Shown: positions 1 through 9,954 of the stretch, piece by piece | How positions within the stretch are numbered: position 1 is the stretch's first letter | Layout: every line of letters begins with the position of its first letter | DNA from: an uncultured Sutterella sp. | Lineage (GTDB): Bacteria; Pseudomonadota; Gammaproteobacteria; Burkholderiales; Burkholderiaceae_F | Direction: 5' to 3' | Assembly (NCBI GenBank): GCA_905206365.1 | Contig: CAJLHF010000001.1 | Coordinates: 173,602-237,601, forward strand | DNA length: 64,000 nucleotides | Position numbers and translations under genes: made by a program | The notes under the pieces: model-generated | The model's database searches: none | What the model was told of the DNA's origin: nothing | Seen by the model: only the letters and a program-made list of their open reading frames with translations

Positions 1-1
1 C

Positions 2-247
2 CTCGGGCGCCTCCGGAAGCGCGCGGGCGACGAACTCCTTGCGGCCGAATCGGCGAGGTTTCAACTCGGGTTCGATGTCGAGGGCGAAGCAGGACTCGAG
101 CCGGGACTCGGCTCGGGAACACCCGAGCCGTCCGAGGAAGACATCGCGCGCCTTGAGCACGACTATCTCGCGCTCAAGGCACGACTCTTCGACTTGCGAA
201 GCGAAGTCGAAGCGCTCGAAAGCGCCCTCGACGCGTCCGCACATTAA
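2..247 (+). CDS. C-terminal part of an unidentified protein (cut by the left edge)
   Basis: An open frame enters from the left edge and stops at TAA 245-247. It gives about 81 residues with GC-rich third positions, as in real genes here. The visible part runs from a basic stretch through a Gly/Pro/Glu-rich linker ([10 protein letters not shown]) into a heptad-like helix of about 30 residues ([20 protein letters not shown]), which suggests a short coiled coil. The stop codon overlaps the lpxC stop on the other strand, so the two genes converge with no space for a terminator. In several Burkholderiales a DUF721/DciA-like gene lies convergent to lpxC, which makes that a possible identity. The visible tail has no diagnostic motif, so I leave the function open. 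Confidence 0.55.
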   Translation, partial: LGRLRKRAGDELLAAESARFQLGFDVEGEAGLEPGLGSGTPEPSEEDIARLEHDYLALKARLFDLRSEVEALESALDASAH

Positions 248-1170
248 CGGCGGGCGGATTTCGCCTTCTGAAGCCAGAAATCGACCGGGCAGTCCTTGTC
301 GTTTTCAAAGACCACTTCCGTCCAGCACTCGGGCTTTTTGAGGAGTTCGCGCAAAAGGAGGTTGTTGAGAGCGTGCCCCGACTTGTGGGCGCGGTAGTGC
401 GCGAGGAGCGGCCGCCCGAGCACGTAGAGGTCCCCCATGGCATCGAGGATCTTGTGCTTCACAAATTCGTCTCCTTCTCGCAAACCCTCGGGGTTGAGAA
501 TGCGGTACTCGTCCATGACGATCGCGTTGCCGAGCGATCCGCCTTGAGCGAGCCCGAGACGGCGCAACATTTCCACGTCCTGCACGAAGCCGAACGTGCG
601 GTTGCGCGCCACCGCCTGCTCGTAGGTCGTCTTCGAAAAGTCAACCTCCGAAAACTGCTCCGTCGCGTCGATCGCGGGATGACCGAACGCGATCGAGAAA
701 GAGAGCTTGTAGCCCATATGAGGCTCCAGACGCGCCCACTTGTCGCCTTCGCGCACTTCGACGGGAGCGAGCACCTTCACGAACTTCTTCGGAGCGTCTT
801 GTTCGACAATGCCCGCCGAATGGAGCAGGAAGACGAAACTTGCGCCCGAACCGTCCATGATCGGAATTTCGGGGGCGGTGACTTCAATCACGCAGTTGTC
901 GACCCCGAGACCGCTCAGGGCGCTCATCAGGTGTTCGATCGTCGAAACGGCCGTCGACCCGATGTTGACGGTGGTCGCCATGCGGGTGTCGTTCACGTTG
1001 AGGGGTTCCGCGGGAATATCGACGGGCGGATCGATGTCAGTGCGGCGGTAGACGATCCCCGTGTCGGGTGCCGCCGGGAGAAGCCGCAACTTCACCTTGC
1101 GGCCCGAATGAAGCCCGATGCCGACGGTTTCGACGGCTTCGCCCAAGGTGCGTTGCTTGAAGTAGGTCAT
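244..1170 (-). CDS. lpxC: UDP-3-O-acyl-N-acetylglucosamine deacetylase LpxC
   Basis: LpxC is the zinc enzyme that removes acetate from UDP-3-O-acyl-GlcNAc, the committed step of lipid A synthesis in the cytoplasm. The protein has 308 residues, close to the E. coli 305. It starts with [20 protein letters not shown], the usual start region. The metal and catalytic residues are visible: His80 in EHLMSAL, His239 and Asp243 in HKILDAMGD, and His266 in [10 protein letters not shown]. The IMDGSGASF motif lies near residue 107. It is the last gene of the dcw cluster, after ftsZ, as in most proteobacteria. The 194-base gap from ftsZ holds two GC-rich hairpins that could separate the two transcripts. 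Confidence 0.97.
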   Translation of the reverse strand: MTYFKQRTLGEAVETVGIGLHSGRKVKLRLLPAAPDTGIVYRRTDIDPPVDIPAEPLNVNDTRMATTVNIGSTAVSTIEHLMSALSGLGVDNCVIEVTAPEIPIMDGSGASFVFLLHSAGIVEQDAPKKFVKVLAPVEVREGDKWARLEPHMGYKLSFSIAFGHPAIDATEQFSEVDFSKTTYEQAVARNRTFGFVQDVEMLRRLGLAQGGSLGNAIVMDEYRILNPEGLREGDEFVKHKILDAMGDLYVLGRPLLAHYRAHKSGHALNNLLLRELLKKPECWTEVVFENDKDCPVDFWLQKAKSARR

Positions 1171-1247
1171 GACTCGCTCCCGAGCCGTCGCTCGTTCGAC
1201 GAAGGACGGCGATGCGTTGGAATTTCCGGTGGTTTCTTCAAAGAAAG

Positions 1248-1357
1248 GGCGGCCCGCCCGTTCGGGCGCAAGCCGCCTTTGCGTTGCGGCAGGCCTTCTT
1301 CCTCCGGATCGAAGTACGAAAGCGTGCCGCGCGAAGCGTTCGGGCCGGGCCCGAACG
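1248..1357 (-). other. Two hairpins in the ftsZ-lpxC gap
   Basis: Just after the ftsZ stop, bases 1337-1357 form a perfect inverted repeat with 10-base arms (CGTTCGGGCC) around one base. A second imperfect GC hairpin at about 1248-1287 is followed, on the minus strand, by CTTTCTTT, which resembles a weak intrinsic terminator. Together they may attenuate read-through from ftsZ into lpxC or protect the ftsZ mRNA end. This is inferred from sequence shape only. Confidence 0.5.
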
Positions 1358-1364
1358 GGCTTCT

Positions 1365-2621
1365 TCAGTTGTTGCCCGAGCGCAGGTAGCTCGGAATCGT
1401 GTAGCCGAACGAGAACGGATTCGCGTTCGAGCCCGACTGCTGACTCGTCGGTTGGCCGGGCTGAGGCGCGGCGGGCTGGGGCGTCGAGGGCGTCGAAACG
1501 GAAGGCGCGATCCCCGGAGCCGCGGACTGCGGCTCGGCAAAGTTCTTCACGGAGAAGTCGTTCGGTGCAACGGCGGGAGCGCTCGGTGCCGAGATCTTGC
1601 CGGGAAACACATCGAGCACGTCCGAGGGAGCGACCGTTTCCGGGCCGGAGCCGGTTTCGGCTTCGAACGGACGATCAAGCCCTGTTGCCACCACCGTGAC
1701 GCGCACTTCATCGCCCATTTCTTCCGAGAGAGCCGAGCCGAAGATCACCGTCGCCTGCTTGTGAACGAAGGTATTCAAAACGCCCATGGCTTCGCGGATT
1801 TCCGCGAGCGTGAGCGAGTCGTTGCCCGTGAAGTAGACGAGCATGCCGCGGGCGCCCTGCAGGTTGGCACCCTCAAGCAACGGACAGGCAATCGCCTTTT
1901 CGGCGGCGACGCGGGCGCGGTCCGGACCCGACGCGGTCGCGAGACCGATGATCGCCGTGCCGCGTTCGCTCATCACCGTCTTGATGTCTTCGAAGTCGAC
2001 GTTGATCGTACCCGGCGTGTGGATGATTTCCGCAATACCGACGCAGGCCTTGTAGAGCACTTCGTTGCTCGTCTCGAAGCACTCCTTCATCGTCGCGTTG
2101 GGCGGGCATTCCTCTTCGAGCTTCTCGTTGAGGATGACGATCATCGAGTCGACCTTGTCCTTGAGGTTCTCGATGCCGAGCTCGGCCGTACGCATGCGGC
2201 GGGCGCCTTCGAAGCTGAAGGGCTTCGTGACGACAGCCACCGTGAGGATGCCCATTTCCTTGGCGATCTCGGCGATGACGGGAGCCGCACCCGTACCGGT
2301 GCCGCCGCCCATGCCGGCCGTGATGAAGAGCAGGTGAGCGCCGCGGATCGCTTCAGCCACCTGTTCGCGCTTTTCCTGCGCGGCGGCGGCGCCCACTTCG
2401 GGACGCGCGCCCGCGCCGAGCCCGGTGCTGCCGAGCTGGATGTTCACGTGAGCCTTCGAGCGCTGAAGGGCCTGGTGGTCGGTATTGGCCGCAATGAACT
2501 CAATACCCTTGGCGCCGTGCGCAATCATGTGTTCGACGGCATTGCCGCCGCCACCGCCGACGCCGATCACCTTGATCACGGTGTTCAGCGGATCAATCTC
2601 CTGCAGGATTTCAAAAGGCAT
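1365..2621 (-). CDS. ftsZ: cell division protein FtsZ
   Basis: FtsZ is the tubulin-like GTPase that forms the Z ring at midcell. The protein has 418 residues. The nucleotide-binding glycine loop [11 protein letters not shown] is near residues 19-29 and the tubulin signature [10 protein letters not shown] near 105-114. The T7-loop region reads [12 protein letters not shown] Pro/Ala/Ser-rich linker of about 80 residues then leads to the conserved C-terminal peptide IPSYLR, which binds FtsA and other partners. The start has a good ribosome site (AGAGGT, seven bases upstream). The upstream 142-base gap is unusually AT-rich and contains a possible -10 (GATAAT), so ftsZ probably has its own promoter in addition to read-through from ftsA. 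Confidence 0.98.
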   Translation of the reverse strand: MPFEILQEIDPLNTVIKVIGVGGGGGNAVEHMIAHGAKGIEFIAANTDHQALQRSKAHVNIQLGSTGLGAGARPEVGAAAAQEKREQVAEAIRGAHLLFITAGMGGGTGTGAAPVIAEIAKEMGILTVAVVTKPFSFEGARRMRTAELGIENLKDKVDSMIVILNEKLEEECPPNATMKECFETSNEVLYKACVGIAEIIHTPGTINVDFEDIKTVMSERGTAIIGLATASGPDRARVAAEKAIACPLLEGANLQGARGMLVYFTGNDSLTLAEIREAMGVLNTFVHKQATVIFGSALSEEMGDEVRVTVVATGLDRPFEAETGSGPETVAPSDVLDVFPGKISAPSAPAVAPNDFSVKNFAEPQSAAPGIAPSVSTPSTPQPAAPQPGQPTSQQSGSNANPFSFGYTIPSYLRSGNN

Positions 2622-2763
2622 CGTCGACCTCTTTTATTCAGAATTTTGAAATTATCGCCTAGATGAGCGAATTCCGCACGCCCCGCGCACTCTTTTCGGC
2701 TGAGCGTTCGGTAGGTTTTTTGTTACGGTTTTCAGCGAACCTTCGGCCTCGAATCGGGTGATG

Positions 2764-3987
2764 TCAATAGTCTCCCACGAAGACGTTTCTCAGTCGACCG
2801 AAAAAATTCGGCAAGGGCTTTTTGCCGTAAGAAGCGGTGTCGCTCAAATCGCCCATTTCGGCACATCGAATGAGCCCCATCGCCACCGTCGCATCGGGTT
2901 GCAAAAGGACGGGCGTATCGCCCTCGATGAATTGCGGGCAACCGATACGAACGCGTTTCCCGAGCATGCGACCCGCGGCGACGTCGATCCCTCTGAGGCT
3001 CGCGCCGCCCCCCGTCAAAACGACGAGTTCGATCGAATCGAAGACTTTCGCCTCGATGAGCGTGCGGCGATAGAGTTCGAAAAACTCCTTGACGCGCGCC
3101 TGAAGAGTCTTCGCGACGAGTTCGCGAAGATAGGGGCGTGGACGCTTGCCCGCCTGAACGATTTCGCCCGGGAGTACCCGATCGGGGTCGCACGTACCCG
3201 CCGACACCTTGAGCGCCTCGGCCTCGTCGAGTTCGACCCCGAGCACCATGGCAATATCGCGCGTGAAGTATTCCGCCCCCCACGGGCGCACGTTCGAAAA
3301 CGCGATGACCCCTTCGCGAAAAACCGCCATCGACGTGGTTTCCGCGCCGATGTCGATCACGGCGGCGCCGCACGTTTTTTCCGTTTCGGTAAGCGTAGCC
3401 TGCGCGGCCGCCCAGGCGTGCGGCTCGTAGTCGACGAGCTCCAGACCCGAGCGTTGCATGCAGCGCTTGAGATTTTCCGCGTTCGACGCGGACCCGTAGA
3501 CCGCATGCACGAGCGCTTCGAGTTTCGACCCCGTAAGGCCCACGGGGCTTCGCGGCGCAATGACGTCGCCCACGCGGTAGCCCTGGGGAATCAACTTCAC
3601 GAGGTCTCGCCCCTGACCCTGTTGGATCGCGTTCTGTCGGGCGTTCACCTCCGCGAGCGTCACGTCTTCCTGGCGCACTTCGCGGCTGCGCGGCACGGCC
3701 GCGCCCGTACAGTTGTAGCTCACCTGCGTCTGACCGCCGATCGAGCCCCAGACGCGGTCGATTTTCACGCCGGAGGTGTACTGCGCTTCGGAGACCGCCT
3801 TGCGAATCGAATGAACGGCCTCTTCGACATCGATCACCGTTCCCTGACGAATGCCCTGCGAGCGCACGTTGCCGATCCCGAGCACGCGGTGAAATCCCTT
3901 GTCGTCGCCCGGACGGGCGACGACGCAGAGCACCTTGCTCGATCCCACGTCGAGACTCACGATCACGTCGTTCGAATTGGTCGTCAT
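2764..3987 (-). CDS. ftsA: cell division protein FtsA
   Basis: FtsA is the actin-like ATPase that tethers FtsZ to the inner membrane and recruits later divisome proteins. I start it at the ATG giving MTTNSNDVIVSLDVGSSKVL, where the phosphate-1 loop SLDVGSSKV begins; a longer in-frame extension has no family support. The product has 407 residues. The second phosphate loop IDIGAETTS and the adenosine motif VVLTGGGASLRG are present. The extreme C-terminus (NFFGRLRNVFVGDY) forms the amphipathic membrane-targeting helix. It lies between ftsQ (78-base gap) and ftsZ, as expected. Confidence 0.97.
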   Translation of the reverse strand: MTTNSNDVIVSLDVGSSKVLCVVARPGDDKGFHRVLGIGNVRSQGIRQGTVIDVEEAVHSIRKAVSEAQYTSGVKIDRVWGSIGGQTQVSYNCTGAAVPRSREVRQEDVTLAEVNARQNAIQQGQGRDLVKLIPQGYRVGDVIAPRSPVGLTGSKLEALVHAVYGSASNAENLKRCMQRSGLELVDYEPHAWAAAQATLTETEKTCGAAVIDIGAETTSMAVFREGVIAFSNVRPWGAEYFTRDIAMVLGVELDEAEALKVSAGTCDPDRVLPGEIVQAGKRPRPYLRELVAKTLQARVKEFFELYRRTLIEAKVFDSIELVVLTGGGASLRGIDVAAGRMLGKRVRIGCPQFIEGDTPVLLQPDATVAMGLIRCAEMGDLSDTASYGKKPLPNFFGRLRNVFVGDY

Positions 3988-4065
3988 GAAGTTTGGAATG
4001 TTGGAAATGCAGTCGTTCGAAGTCGGACGCGCCGAAACGGTTCGTCGCGACAACATTGTGTCACA

Positions 4066-5178
4066 TTAACCGGCCGAAAGCGTTGCAGGCGCTGGGTTCG
4101 AGGGAGATGCGTCGTCGCCGAGGGGAGCGCGCTCGAGGTTTTCCACGGTGCCCGCATCGTCTCCGGAATCGTCCGCCGAATCCTCGGGCGGCACCTCCGC
4201 GACGGGCGGCTCGACCGCGGCCGCGCGCCGCTCGGCCACTTCCTTGAAGTGCTTGCGCACGGCCGCCGCATCGGGGATACCGGCCGCGAAAGCACCCGGA
4301 TACCGGGCGTCGATCGACGAGGGCGGCCCCTTCATGAGTTTCACCACCTGCGGGTACGAATCGACGACATCCTGCAGTCGTACTTCGACGGAACGGTTCG
4401 GATCGTCGCGTCCGAGCTCGACCCGCGTGGGCGGCATCCAGTCGTTTTGCATGACGATCGACCAGCTTTCGCGGTCCGAATACTGGATGTCCGAAATCTG
4501 CGCGGGGATCGCGCCGACGATCTCGCGAAAGCGTTGATAGTTCCGCGCGATCCGCTCGATCTGAACGGCCGAGCCGTAAAAGTAGGGCAACGTCGCGCCG
4601 TCCGTCTGCTCCTCGGGATTGGCCGAAAAGAGAACGCCTTCCGTACTCACGAGGCGCCCGTCTTCGTAGAGCGCCATCGCGCGGTGTACCTCGACGTCGA
4701 TGCGAAGCCCCGAGGGCCAGATGCGGCGTACGGTCGCGCGCTTCACCCAGGGAACGGTTTCGGCCGCGCGACGCACCGCTTCCAGGTCCGCCGTGAAAAA
4801 GTTCCCGCTCAGCACGGGCTCGATCGCCGAGCGCATCCGATCGACGGGCACCTTTTGCGCGTCGCCCGCGAGCTCGAGTTCCGTCAACCGGAAGGCGTCG
4901 AGCTCTCGAACGGCCTTGCCCGCCCACTCGTAGGAAAGCACGGCCACGGTCCCGAGACCGAGCACGATCGCACCGAGCGCGAAGCGCCCCACCCAACGCC
5001 ATCGGGCGGCACGACGCTCGTTCGTCGTCTCCGTTCCCTCGTCACCGGGATGCTCCTCGATCTCGTCGTCGACGGGAATCTGAGAAAGGGCCTTCGATTC
5101 TTCGGCGTTCGTCTCGTCCTGCGGCACGGTTCTCTCTGCGGGCGGGTTGTACGAATGGGCGGGGGGCGACTCGATCAC
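4066..5178 (-). CDS. ftsQ: cell division protein FtsQ
   Basis: FtsQ is the single-pass divisome protein that links early and late division proteins through FtsB and FtsL. The product has 370 residues, longer than E. coli FtsQ (276). It has a long acidic cytoplasmic tail at residues 1-60, one membrane helix near 64-83, a POTRA domain at about 95-165 (RLTELELAGD..., then VPWVKRATVRRIWPSGL) and the FtsQ beta domain to about residue 310. After that comes a Pro/Ala/Asp/Glu-rich tail of about 60 residues that looks disordered. The stop lies 78 bases before ftsA, and ddl ends 3 bases upstream of the start, so ddl, ftsQ and ftsA are cotranscribed. Confidence 0.95.
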   Translation of the reverse strand: MIESPPAHSYNPPAERTVPQDETNAEESKALSQIPVDDEIEEHPGDEGTETTNERRAARWRWVGRFALGAIVLGLGTVAVLSYEWAGKAVRELDAFRLTELELAGDAQKVPVDRMRSAIEPVLSGNFFTADLEAVRRAAETVPWVKRATVRRIWPSGLRIDVEVHRAMALYEDGRLVSTEGVLFSANPEEQTDGATLPYFYGSAVQIERIARNYQRFREIVGAIPAQISDIQYSDRESWSIVMQNDWMPPTRVELGRDDPNRSVEVRLQDVVDSYPQVVKLMKGPPSSIDARYPGAFAAGIPDAAAVRKHFKEVAERRAAAVEPPVAEVPPEDSADDSGDDAGTVENLERAPLGDDASPSNPAPATLSAG

Positions 5179-5181
5179 GAT

Positions 5182-6126
5182 TTACGCATCGGTTCGGGCA
5201 AGCCCGAGCACCGTGAGGCAGAGCTCGGAGTAGTCCATCCCGACGGCGCGGGCGGCCATCGGCACGAGCGAGTGCGGCGTCATGCCGGGCGAAGTATTGA
5301 TTTCAAGGAGCGCAAACGACCCGTCGGGGCGCTGCATCACGTCGACGCGCGACCAGCCGCGGCAGCCGAGCACGGCAAAGGCCGCTTCGACCGTGCGCAT
5401 GAGTTCGGCCGCACGCACCTCGGGAAGGTTCGCCGGGCACTCGTAGCGCACGACGTCCGTGTAGTACTTGTTTTGGAAATCGTAACTCCCTTCGGGAGCG
5501 ACGATTTCGATGACGGGAAGGGCCTTGCCGTCGAGCACCGCCACCGTGAATTCGCGACCGAGAATGTACTCTTCGACGAGCACGTCTTCGTCACCCGCGG
5601 CGGAGATTGCCGCGCGGAGCGCGTCGACCGTGAGATCTTCCTTGCGGATCTTCGTGACACCGATCGAGGAGCCGTCCTTGGCAGGCTTCACGACGAGACC
5701 GGTGGCGCCGAGTTCGGCAATCGCCTTCTCAAGTGCCGCCGACTCGGCATCGGGGTGCAACAGTACGCCGCGCGGCACGGGAATCCCCGCCGCGCGCCAG
5801 ATCGTCTTCGTGCGCTCCTTGTCGATCGCCGTCGCCGAGGCCGCCACGCCCGGGCCCGTATAGGGGATGCCGAGGTAATTGAGCACGCCCTGGATCGTGC
5901 CGTCTTCTCCGAGCTTGCCGTGCAGGGCAATGAATGCCCGATCGAAGCGACCCGCTTCGAGTTCGGCGAGGCTGCTCGTCTTCGGATCGAACACCGTGAC
6001 GTCGACGCCTCGGGACTTGAGCGCCTTCTCAACGCCCGCGCCCGACATGAGGGAGACTTCGCGCTCGGAGGAAACGCCCCCCATCAGGAGGACGACGCGC
6101 CCGAGCTGATTCGTTTCGTTCAACAT
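5182..6126 (-). CDS. ddlB: D-alanine--D-alanine ligase
   Basis: This ATP-grasp enzyme joins two D-alanines for the peptidoglycan stem peptide, ready for MurF. The protein has 314 residues, typical of DdlB. Family signatures are visible: LMGGVSSEREVSLMSG at the N-terminus, IALHGKLGEDGTIQG, the ATP-binding VVKPAKDGSSIGV, EEYILGREFTVAV, and the metal-binding LEINTSPGMTPHSLVP near the C-terminus. It sits between murC (34-base gap) and ftsQ (3-base gap), the classic ddlB place in the dcw cluster. Other ddl copies could exist elsewhere in the genome. Confidence 0.97.
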   Translation of the reverse strand: MLNETNQLGRVVLLMGGVSSEREVSLMSGAGVEKALKSRGVDVTVFDPKTSSLAELEAGRFDRAFIALHGKLGEDGTIQGVLNYLGIPYTGPGVAASATAIDKERTKTIWRAAGIPVPRGVLLHPDAESAALEKAIAELGATGLVVKPAKDGSSIGVTKIRKEDLTVDALRAAISAAGDEDVLVEEYILGREFTVAVLDGKALPVIEIVAPEGSYDFQNKYYTDVVRYECPANLPEVRAAELMRTVEAAFAVLGCRGWSRVDVMQRPDGSFALLEINTSPGMTPHSLVPMAARAVGMDYSELCLTVLGLARTDA

Positions 6127-6160
6127 GAAAAATTTCTCCGTTGGTTGGTGGTGGTCGGGC

Positions 6161-7555
6161 TCAGACGCGCCCCGCCATGGCGGGCGCCACGCGTCCGATG
6201 GAGCCCGCTCCCATCGTCACGACGACGTCGCCCGGGCGAACCGCGGCGCGGATCGCGTCGGCCACGCCCTCGACGGGAACGACCGCGGGTTTGGGGCAAC
6301 CCGCCGCGGCAAGCGCTGCCGCAAGGTGCTCACTGTCCGCACCCTCGATCGGAGCTTCGCCCGCAGGATAAACGTCGGCCAGAACGACACCGTCGACTGT
6401 CTTGAGCACCTCGACGAAGTCCTTGAAGCAATCGCGCGTGCGCGTGTAGCGGTGCGGTTGGAAAGCGACGACCAGGCGACGACCAGGCCAGGCGCCGCGC
6501 AGGGCGGCGATCGTCGCCGCCATTTCATGCGGATGGTGACCGTAGTCGTCGATGAGCGTAAAGGTACCCGTTTCGCCCTCGGCCCCCGTGCAGGGGATTT
6601 CGCCGTACTGCGCGAAGCGACGGCCCACCCCCGTGAATTCTGCGAGCCCCTTGGCGATCGCCTCGTTCGAAACACCCGCGAGCGTCGCGACGGCCACAGC
6701 CGCGAGGGCATTGCGTACGTTGTGAAGTCCCGGCAGATTCAAAACAACGGGCAACGGCGCATGGTCGGGTCGCAGTACCGTGAAGTGCATCCTGGTCCCG
6801 ACCGCCTTCACGTCGATCGCGCGCACGAGGGCGTCCGCGGAAAGACCGTAGCCGATCACGGGCTTCGTGACGCGGTCGCGGATCGAACGCACGTTCTCGT
6901 CATCCATGCAAAGGACCGCGACCCCGTAGAAGGGAAGGCGCTCGAGAAAGTCGACGAAGGCCGTCTTGAGGTTTTCGAAGTCGTGCCCGTAAGTGTCCAT
7001 GTGATCTTCGTCGATGTTCGTCACGACGGAGATGACGGGCGTCAGGTTGAGGAAGGACGCGTCAGACTCGTCCGCTTCCGCGACGAGGAATTCGCCCGCG
7101 CCGAGGCGCGCGTTCGCGCCCGCGCTGTTGAGCTTCCCGCCGATCACGAAGGTGGGATCGAGCCCCCCTTGCGCGAGGAGCGACGCAGTGAGCGACGTCG
7201 TCGTCGTCTTCCCGTGGGCGCCCGCAATGGCGATCCCGCGACGCAGACGCATGAGTTCGGCGAGCATCACGGCGCGCGGCACGACCGGAATGCCGAGTTC
7301 GCGCGCCGCGACCACTTCGGGGTTGTCCGCCTTCACGGCCGAGGAGATCACGATGGCGTCCGCCCCTCGGATGTGCTTCTTGTCGTGTCCCTGATAGATG
7401 CGGGCGCCGAGACTCTGCAGGCGTTCGGTGACGGCCGAGCGCGCGAGATCCGAGCCGCTCACGACGTAGCCGAGATTAAGCATCACTTCGGCGATGCCGC
7501 TCATACCCGCACCGCCGATACCGACGAAATGCAGATGGTTGACCAAAAACTTCAC
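6161..7555 (-). CDS. murC: UDP-N-acetylmuramate--L-alanine ligase MurC
   Basis: MurC adds the first amino acid, L-alanine, to UDP-MurNAc in the cytoplasm. The product has 464 residues. The N-terminal Rossmann motif [18 protein letters not shown] is near residues 9-26. The Mur ligase ATP loop GAHGKTTTT is at 112-120. [11 protein letters not shown] and [12 protein letters not shown] follow, and DYGHHPHEM marks the C-terminal domain. A 108-base gap separates it from murG upstream. That gap includes an 18-base perfect palindrome at 7629-7646 (GCGAGCCCC and its complement), which may be a hairpin in the polycistronic mRNA. Confidence 0.98.
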   Translation of the reverse strand: MKFLVNHLHFVGIGGAGMSGIAEVMLNLGYVVSGSDLARSAVTERLQSLGARIYQGHDKKHIRGADAIVISSAVKADNPEVVAARELGIPVVPRAVMLAELMRLRRGIAIAGAHGKTTTTSLTASLLAQGGLDPTFVIGGKLNSAGANARLGAGEFLVAEADESDASFLNLTPVISVVTNIDEDHMDTYGHDFENLKTAFVDFLERLPFYGVAVLCMDDENVRSIRDRVTKPVIGYGLSADALVRAIDVKAVGTRMHFTVLRPDHAPLPVVLNLPGLHNVRNALAAVAVATLAGVSNEAIAKGLAEFTGVGRRFAQYGEIPCTGAEGETGTFTLIDDYGHHPHEMAATIAALRGAWPGRRLVVAFQPHRYTRTRDCFKDFVEVLKTVDGVVLADVYPAGEAPIEGADSEHLAAALAAAGCPKPAVVPVEGVADAIRAAVRPGDVVVTMGAGSIGRVAPAMAGRV

Positions 7556-7663
7556 GGTTGCTCCTTTTTCGGATGACGTGCCCGGCGGATTTTGTTCCTC
7601 CGGACTCCGATGTAACGGTGTTCGTCGCGCGAGCCCCGGGGCTCGCTTCGGCCCTTCGGCTCC

Positions 7664-8752
7664 TTAGCGCGCGGCCTCTTCGATCAGGTCCGCAACGCGC
7701 TCCGCGGCGTCGGGGCGCGCGATCGCGCGGGCGGCCCGCGCGAGTTCGAGAATCTTTTCGCGCGTCATGCCTTCGAGAAGTTCCGCAACGCGCTCGACCG
7801 TAAAGTCGGCCTGCTCGACGCAAAGCGCCGCGCCGCGCTCCGCCATGAAGCGGGCGTTGCCGCGCTGGTGCGCCGTCGTCTTTGCGACGAACGGAACGAG
7901 CACCGCCGCCGCACCCGCGGCGCAGAGTTCGGAAACGCTCGTCGCGCCCGCACGGCAGAGAACGAGGTCCGACGCGGCGTACGAAGCCGCCATGTCGGTG
8001 ATGAAGGGCACGACTTCGGCTTCGACGCCGAGCGAGCGGTACTTGGCCCGCACCGCTTCGTCGCGGTTTTTCCCGGTCTGGTGCAGGATTTGCGGACGAC
8101 GCTCGGCGGGAATGCGCGCGAGCGCTTCGGGAAGCACGTCGTTCAAGACCTGCGCGCCAAGGCTCCCACCGAAGACAAAAAGCTTCAGGGGGCCCGTACG
8201 GCCCACAAGACGCGTATCGGGATCGGGGAGCGCCACGATGTCGGCGCGAACGGGATTACCCGTCGTATGACCCTTTTTACCCGCAAAGGAGCGGGCACCT
8301 CCCGAAAAGCCGCACGCAAGCGAAGTGCAGACGGGCATCAGCGTGTTCGTGGACATCAGGAGATCCGCATCGCAGTTCATGAGGACGAGCGGACGCCCGA
8401 GGCTCTTTGCGGCCCAGCCGACGGGAACGGCCACGTAGCCCCCCGTCGAAAACACGACGTCGGGTTTTTCGCGCCCGAGCACCGAGCGGGCGGCTCCGAG
8501 GGCGCCGAGAAGCTTCATGCCCCCTTTGACGGCGCCGAGAAGGCCCTTGCCGCGAACGCCCTGAAAGTTGAGACCCGAAAAGGGGATCTCGTGACGCGCC
8601 ACGAGTTCGGCTTCCATCCCGGTCGTCGTACCGATCCAGGAGACGCTCCAACCGCGTTCGCGCATCACTTTCGCGACCGCCAGACCCGGCATGACATGGC
8701 CGCCCGTACCGGCCGCGGCAATCACCAAATGTTTCTGCTTCGTGTTCGTCAC
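7664..8752 (-). CDS. murG: UDP-GlcNAc transferase MurG (lipid II synthesis)
   Basis: MurG transfers GlcNAc from UDP-GlcNAc to lipid I, giving lipid II on the cytoplasmic face of the membrane. I start it at GTG 8750-8752, giving (V)TNTKQKHLVIAAAGTGGHVM and 362 residues. A GGAGGT ribosome site lies five bases upstream, inside the end of ftsW, and the GTG overlaps the ftsW stop. The frame happens to stay open far upstream inside ftsW, but that stretch has no MurG similarity. Glycine loops AAGTGGHVMPG and VFGGSLGAQVLND, and the UDP-GlcNAc-binding region CRAGATSVSEL, are present. Confidence 0.96.
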   Translation of the reverse strand: MTNTKQKHLVIAAAGTGGHVMPGLAVAKVMRERGWSVSWIGTTTGMEAELVARHEIPFSGLNFQGVRGKGLLGAVKGGMKLLGALGAARSVLGREKPDVVFSTGGYVAVPVGWAAKSLGRPLVLMNCDADLLMSTNTLMPVCTSLACGFSGGARSFAGKKGHTTGNPVRADIVALPDPDTRLVGRTGPLKLFVFGGSLGAQVLNDVLPEALARIPAERRPQILHQTGKNRDEAVRAKYRSLGVEAEVVPFITDMAASYAASDLVLCRAGATSVSELCAAGAAAVLVPFVAKTTAHQRGNARFMAERGAALCVEQADFTVERVAELLEGMTREKILELARAARAIARPDAAERVADLIEEAAR

Positions 8753-9954
8753 ACCTGACCTCCGCGCATCAAAATCTTGTTTTCCTTGTCCACCCGCAAA
8801 AGAAGCGCCACGGCCACGAGCCCCGATAAGAGGGCCGAGCCTCCGAAACTCACGAAGGGCAACGTCAACCCCTTCGTCGGGAAGGCGCCCGAGGCAACCC
8901 CGACGTTGATGATCACCTGCACGCCGAACCAGAGACCGACGCCCTGAGCGAGAAGCCCTTGGAAGGGTCGTTCGAGCTTGATCGACTGTCGTCCGATCTC
9001 GAACGCCCGCCGGATGAGCCAGTAAAAAAGGAAAAGAACGAGGATAACACCAACAAAGCCCGTTTCTTCGGCAATCACCGCCATGATGAAGTCCGTGTGG
9101 GCTTCGGGAAGGTAATTGAGTTTTTCCACCGAGCCGCCTAGTCCGACCCCGAAGAGCTCCCCGCGCCCGAAGGCAATGAGCGAGTGCGAGAGCTGATAGG
9201 CCTGCCCGAGCACGTACTCTTCCGACCACGGGTCGAGGTACGCGAGAAAGCGCCCGAGGCGCCACGGCGTCGCGTAGATCATCCACGCGACAAACGCACT
9301 CACGATGACGAGCACCGCGAGGAAGATGTTGATCGAAAGCCCCCCGAGGAAGAGGATTCCCATGATCTCTGCGGCGATCACGACGGTGGCGCCCAGGTCG
9401 GGCTGCTGAATGAGCAGAAAGGAAAGGAGCAACATCACCGCGGCCATCGGGAAAAAGCCCGACAGAAACGAGTGCATGTAGTCCTGTTTCTTCACCGTAA
9501 AGGCGGCTGTGAAGATGAGTGCAGCCACCTTCACCATTTCGGAAACCTGCAGATTCATGAAGCCGAGCGTGATCCAGCGTCGGGCACCGTTCACGGATTT
9601 GCCGAACCCCGGGATGAAGACCGCAACGAGGACGAGCACCGCCAGCACGCCGATCGGCACCGACCAGCGAAACCAGAAGCTCATCGGTATGCGATAGACG
9701 ACGAGCGCGCAGACCGTCGCAAAGCCGATGCTTGAGAGGTGGCGCACGAGATAGGTCGTGCTCTCTACGCTGAATCGGGGGCTTTCGGCAAATGCAGTCG
9801 TCGCGGAAAAGACCATAACAGCGCCGATCGCAAGGAGCGCCACCACGCAGACGAGCACGTCCCAGTTGGGCCCCACGGGCGTGTTGTCGTAGAGCGACCA
9901 ATCGTTCGTCGTGCGCGACTTCAGTGGATGGATCGAGACCAAGGCCTTTTTCAC
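8749..9954 (-). CDS. ftsW: peptidoglycan glycosyltransferase FtsW
   Basis: FtsW is the SEDS-family polymerase that extends septal glycan strands from lipid II, working with FtsI. The protein has 401 residues and about ten hydrophobic membrane segments. Family signatures seen include NGARRWITLG, QQPDLGATVV, QAYQLSHSLIAFGRGELFGVGLGGSVEKL and PFVSFGGSALL. The start overlaps the murD stop by four bases (ATGA), and its stop overlaps the murG GTG, so translation of the three genes is probably coupled. Confidence 0.97.
   Translation of the reverse strand: MKKALVSIHPLKSRTTNDWSLYDNTPVGPNWDVLVCVVALLAIGAVMVFSATTAFAESPRFSVESTTYLVRHLSSIGFATVCALVVYRIPMSFWFRWSVPIGVLAVLVLVAVFIPGFGKSVNGARRWITLGFMNLQVSEMVKVAALIFTAAFTVKKQDYMHSFLSGFFPMAAVMLLLSFLLIQQPDLGATVVIAAEIMGILFLGGLSINIFLAVLVIVSAFVAWMIYATPWRLGRFLAYLDPWSEEYVLGQAYQLSHSLIAFGRGELFGVGLGGSVEKLNYLPEAHTDFIMAVIAEETGFVGVILVLFLFYWLIRRAFEIGRQSIKLERPFQGLLAQGVGLWFGVQVIINVGVASGAFPTKGLTLPFVSFGGSALLSGLVAVALLLRVDKENKILMRGGQV

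Noticed and set aside
2758..6405. A 1,215-codon plus-strand open frame opposite ftsA, ftsQ and ddl
   Set aside because: It is antisense to three clear genes, is rich in Arg and His, has no recognisable domain and follows from GC-rich third positions of the real genes.
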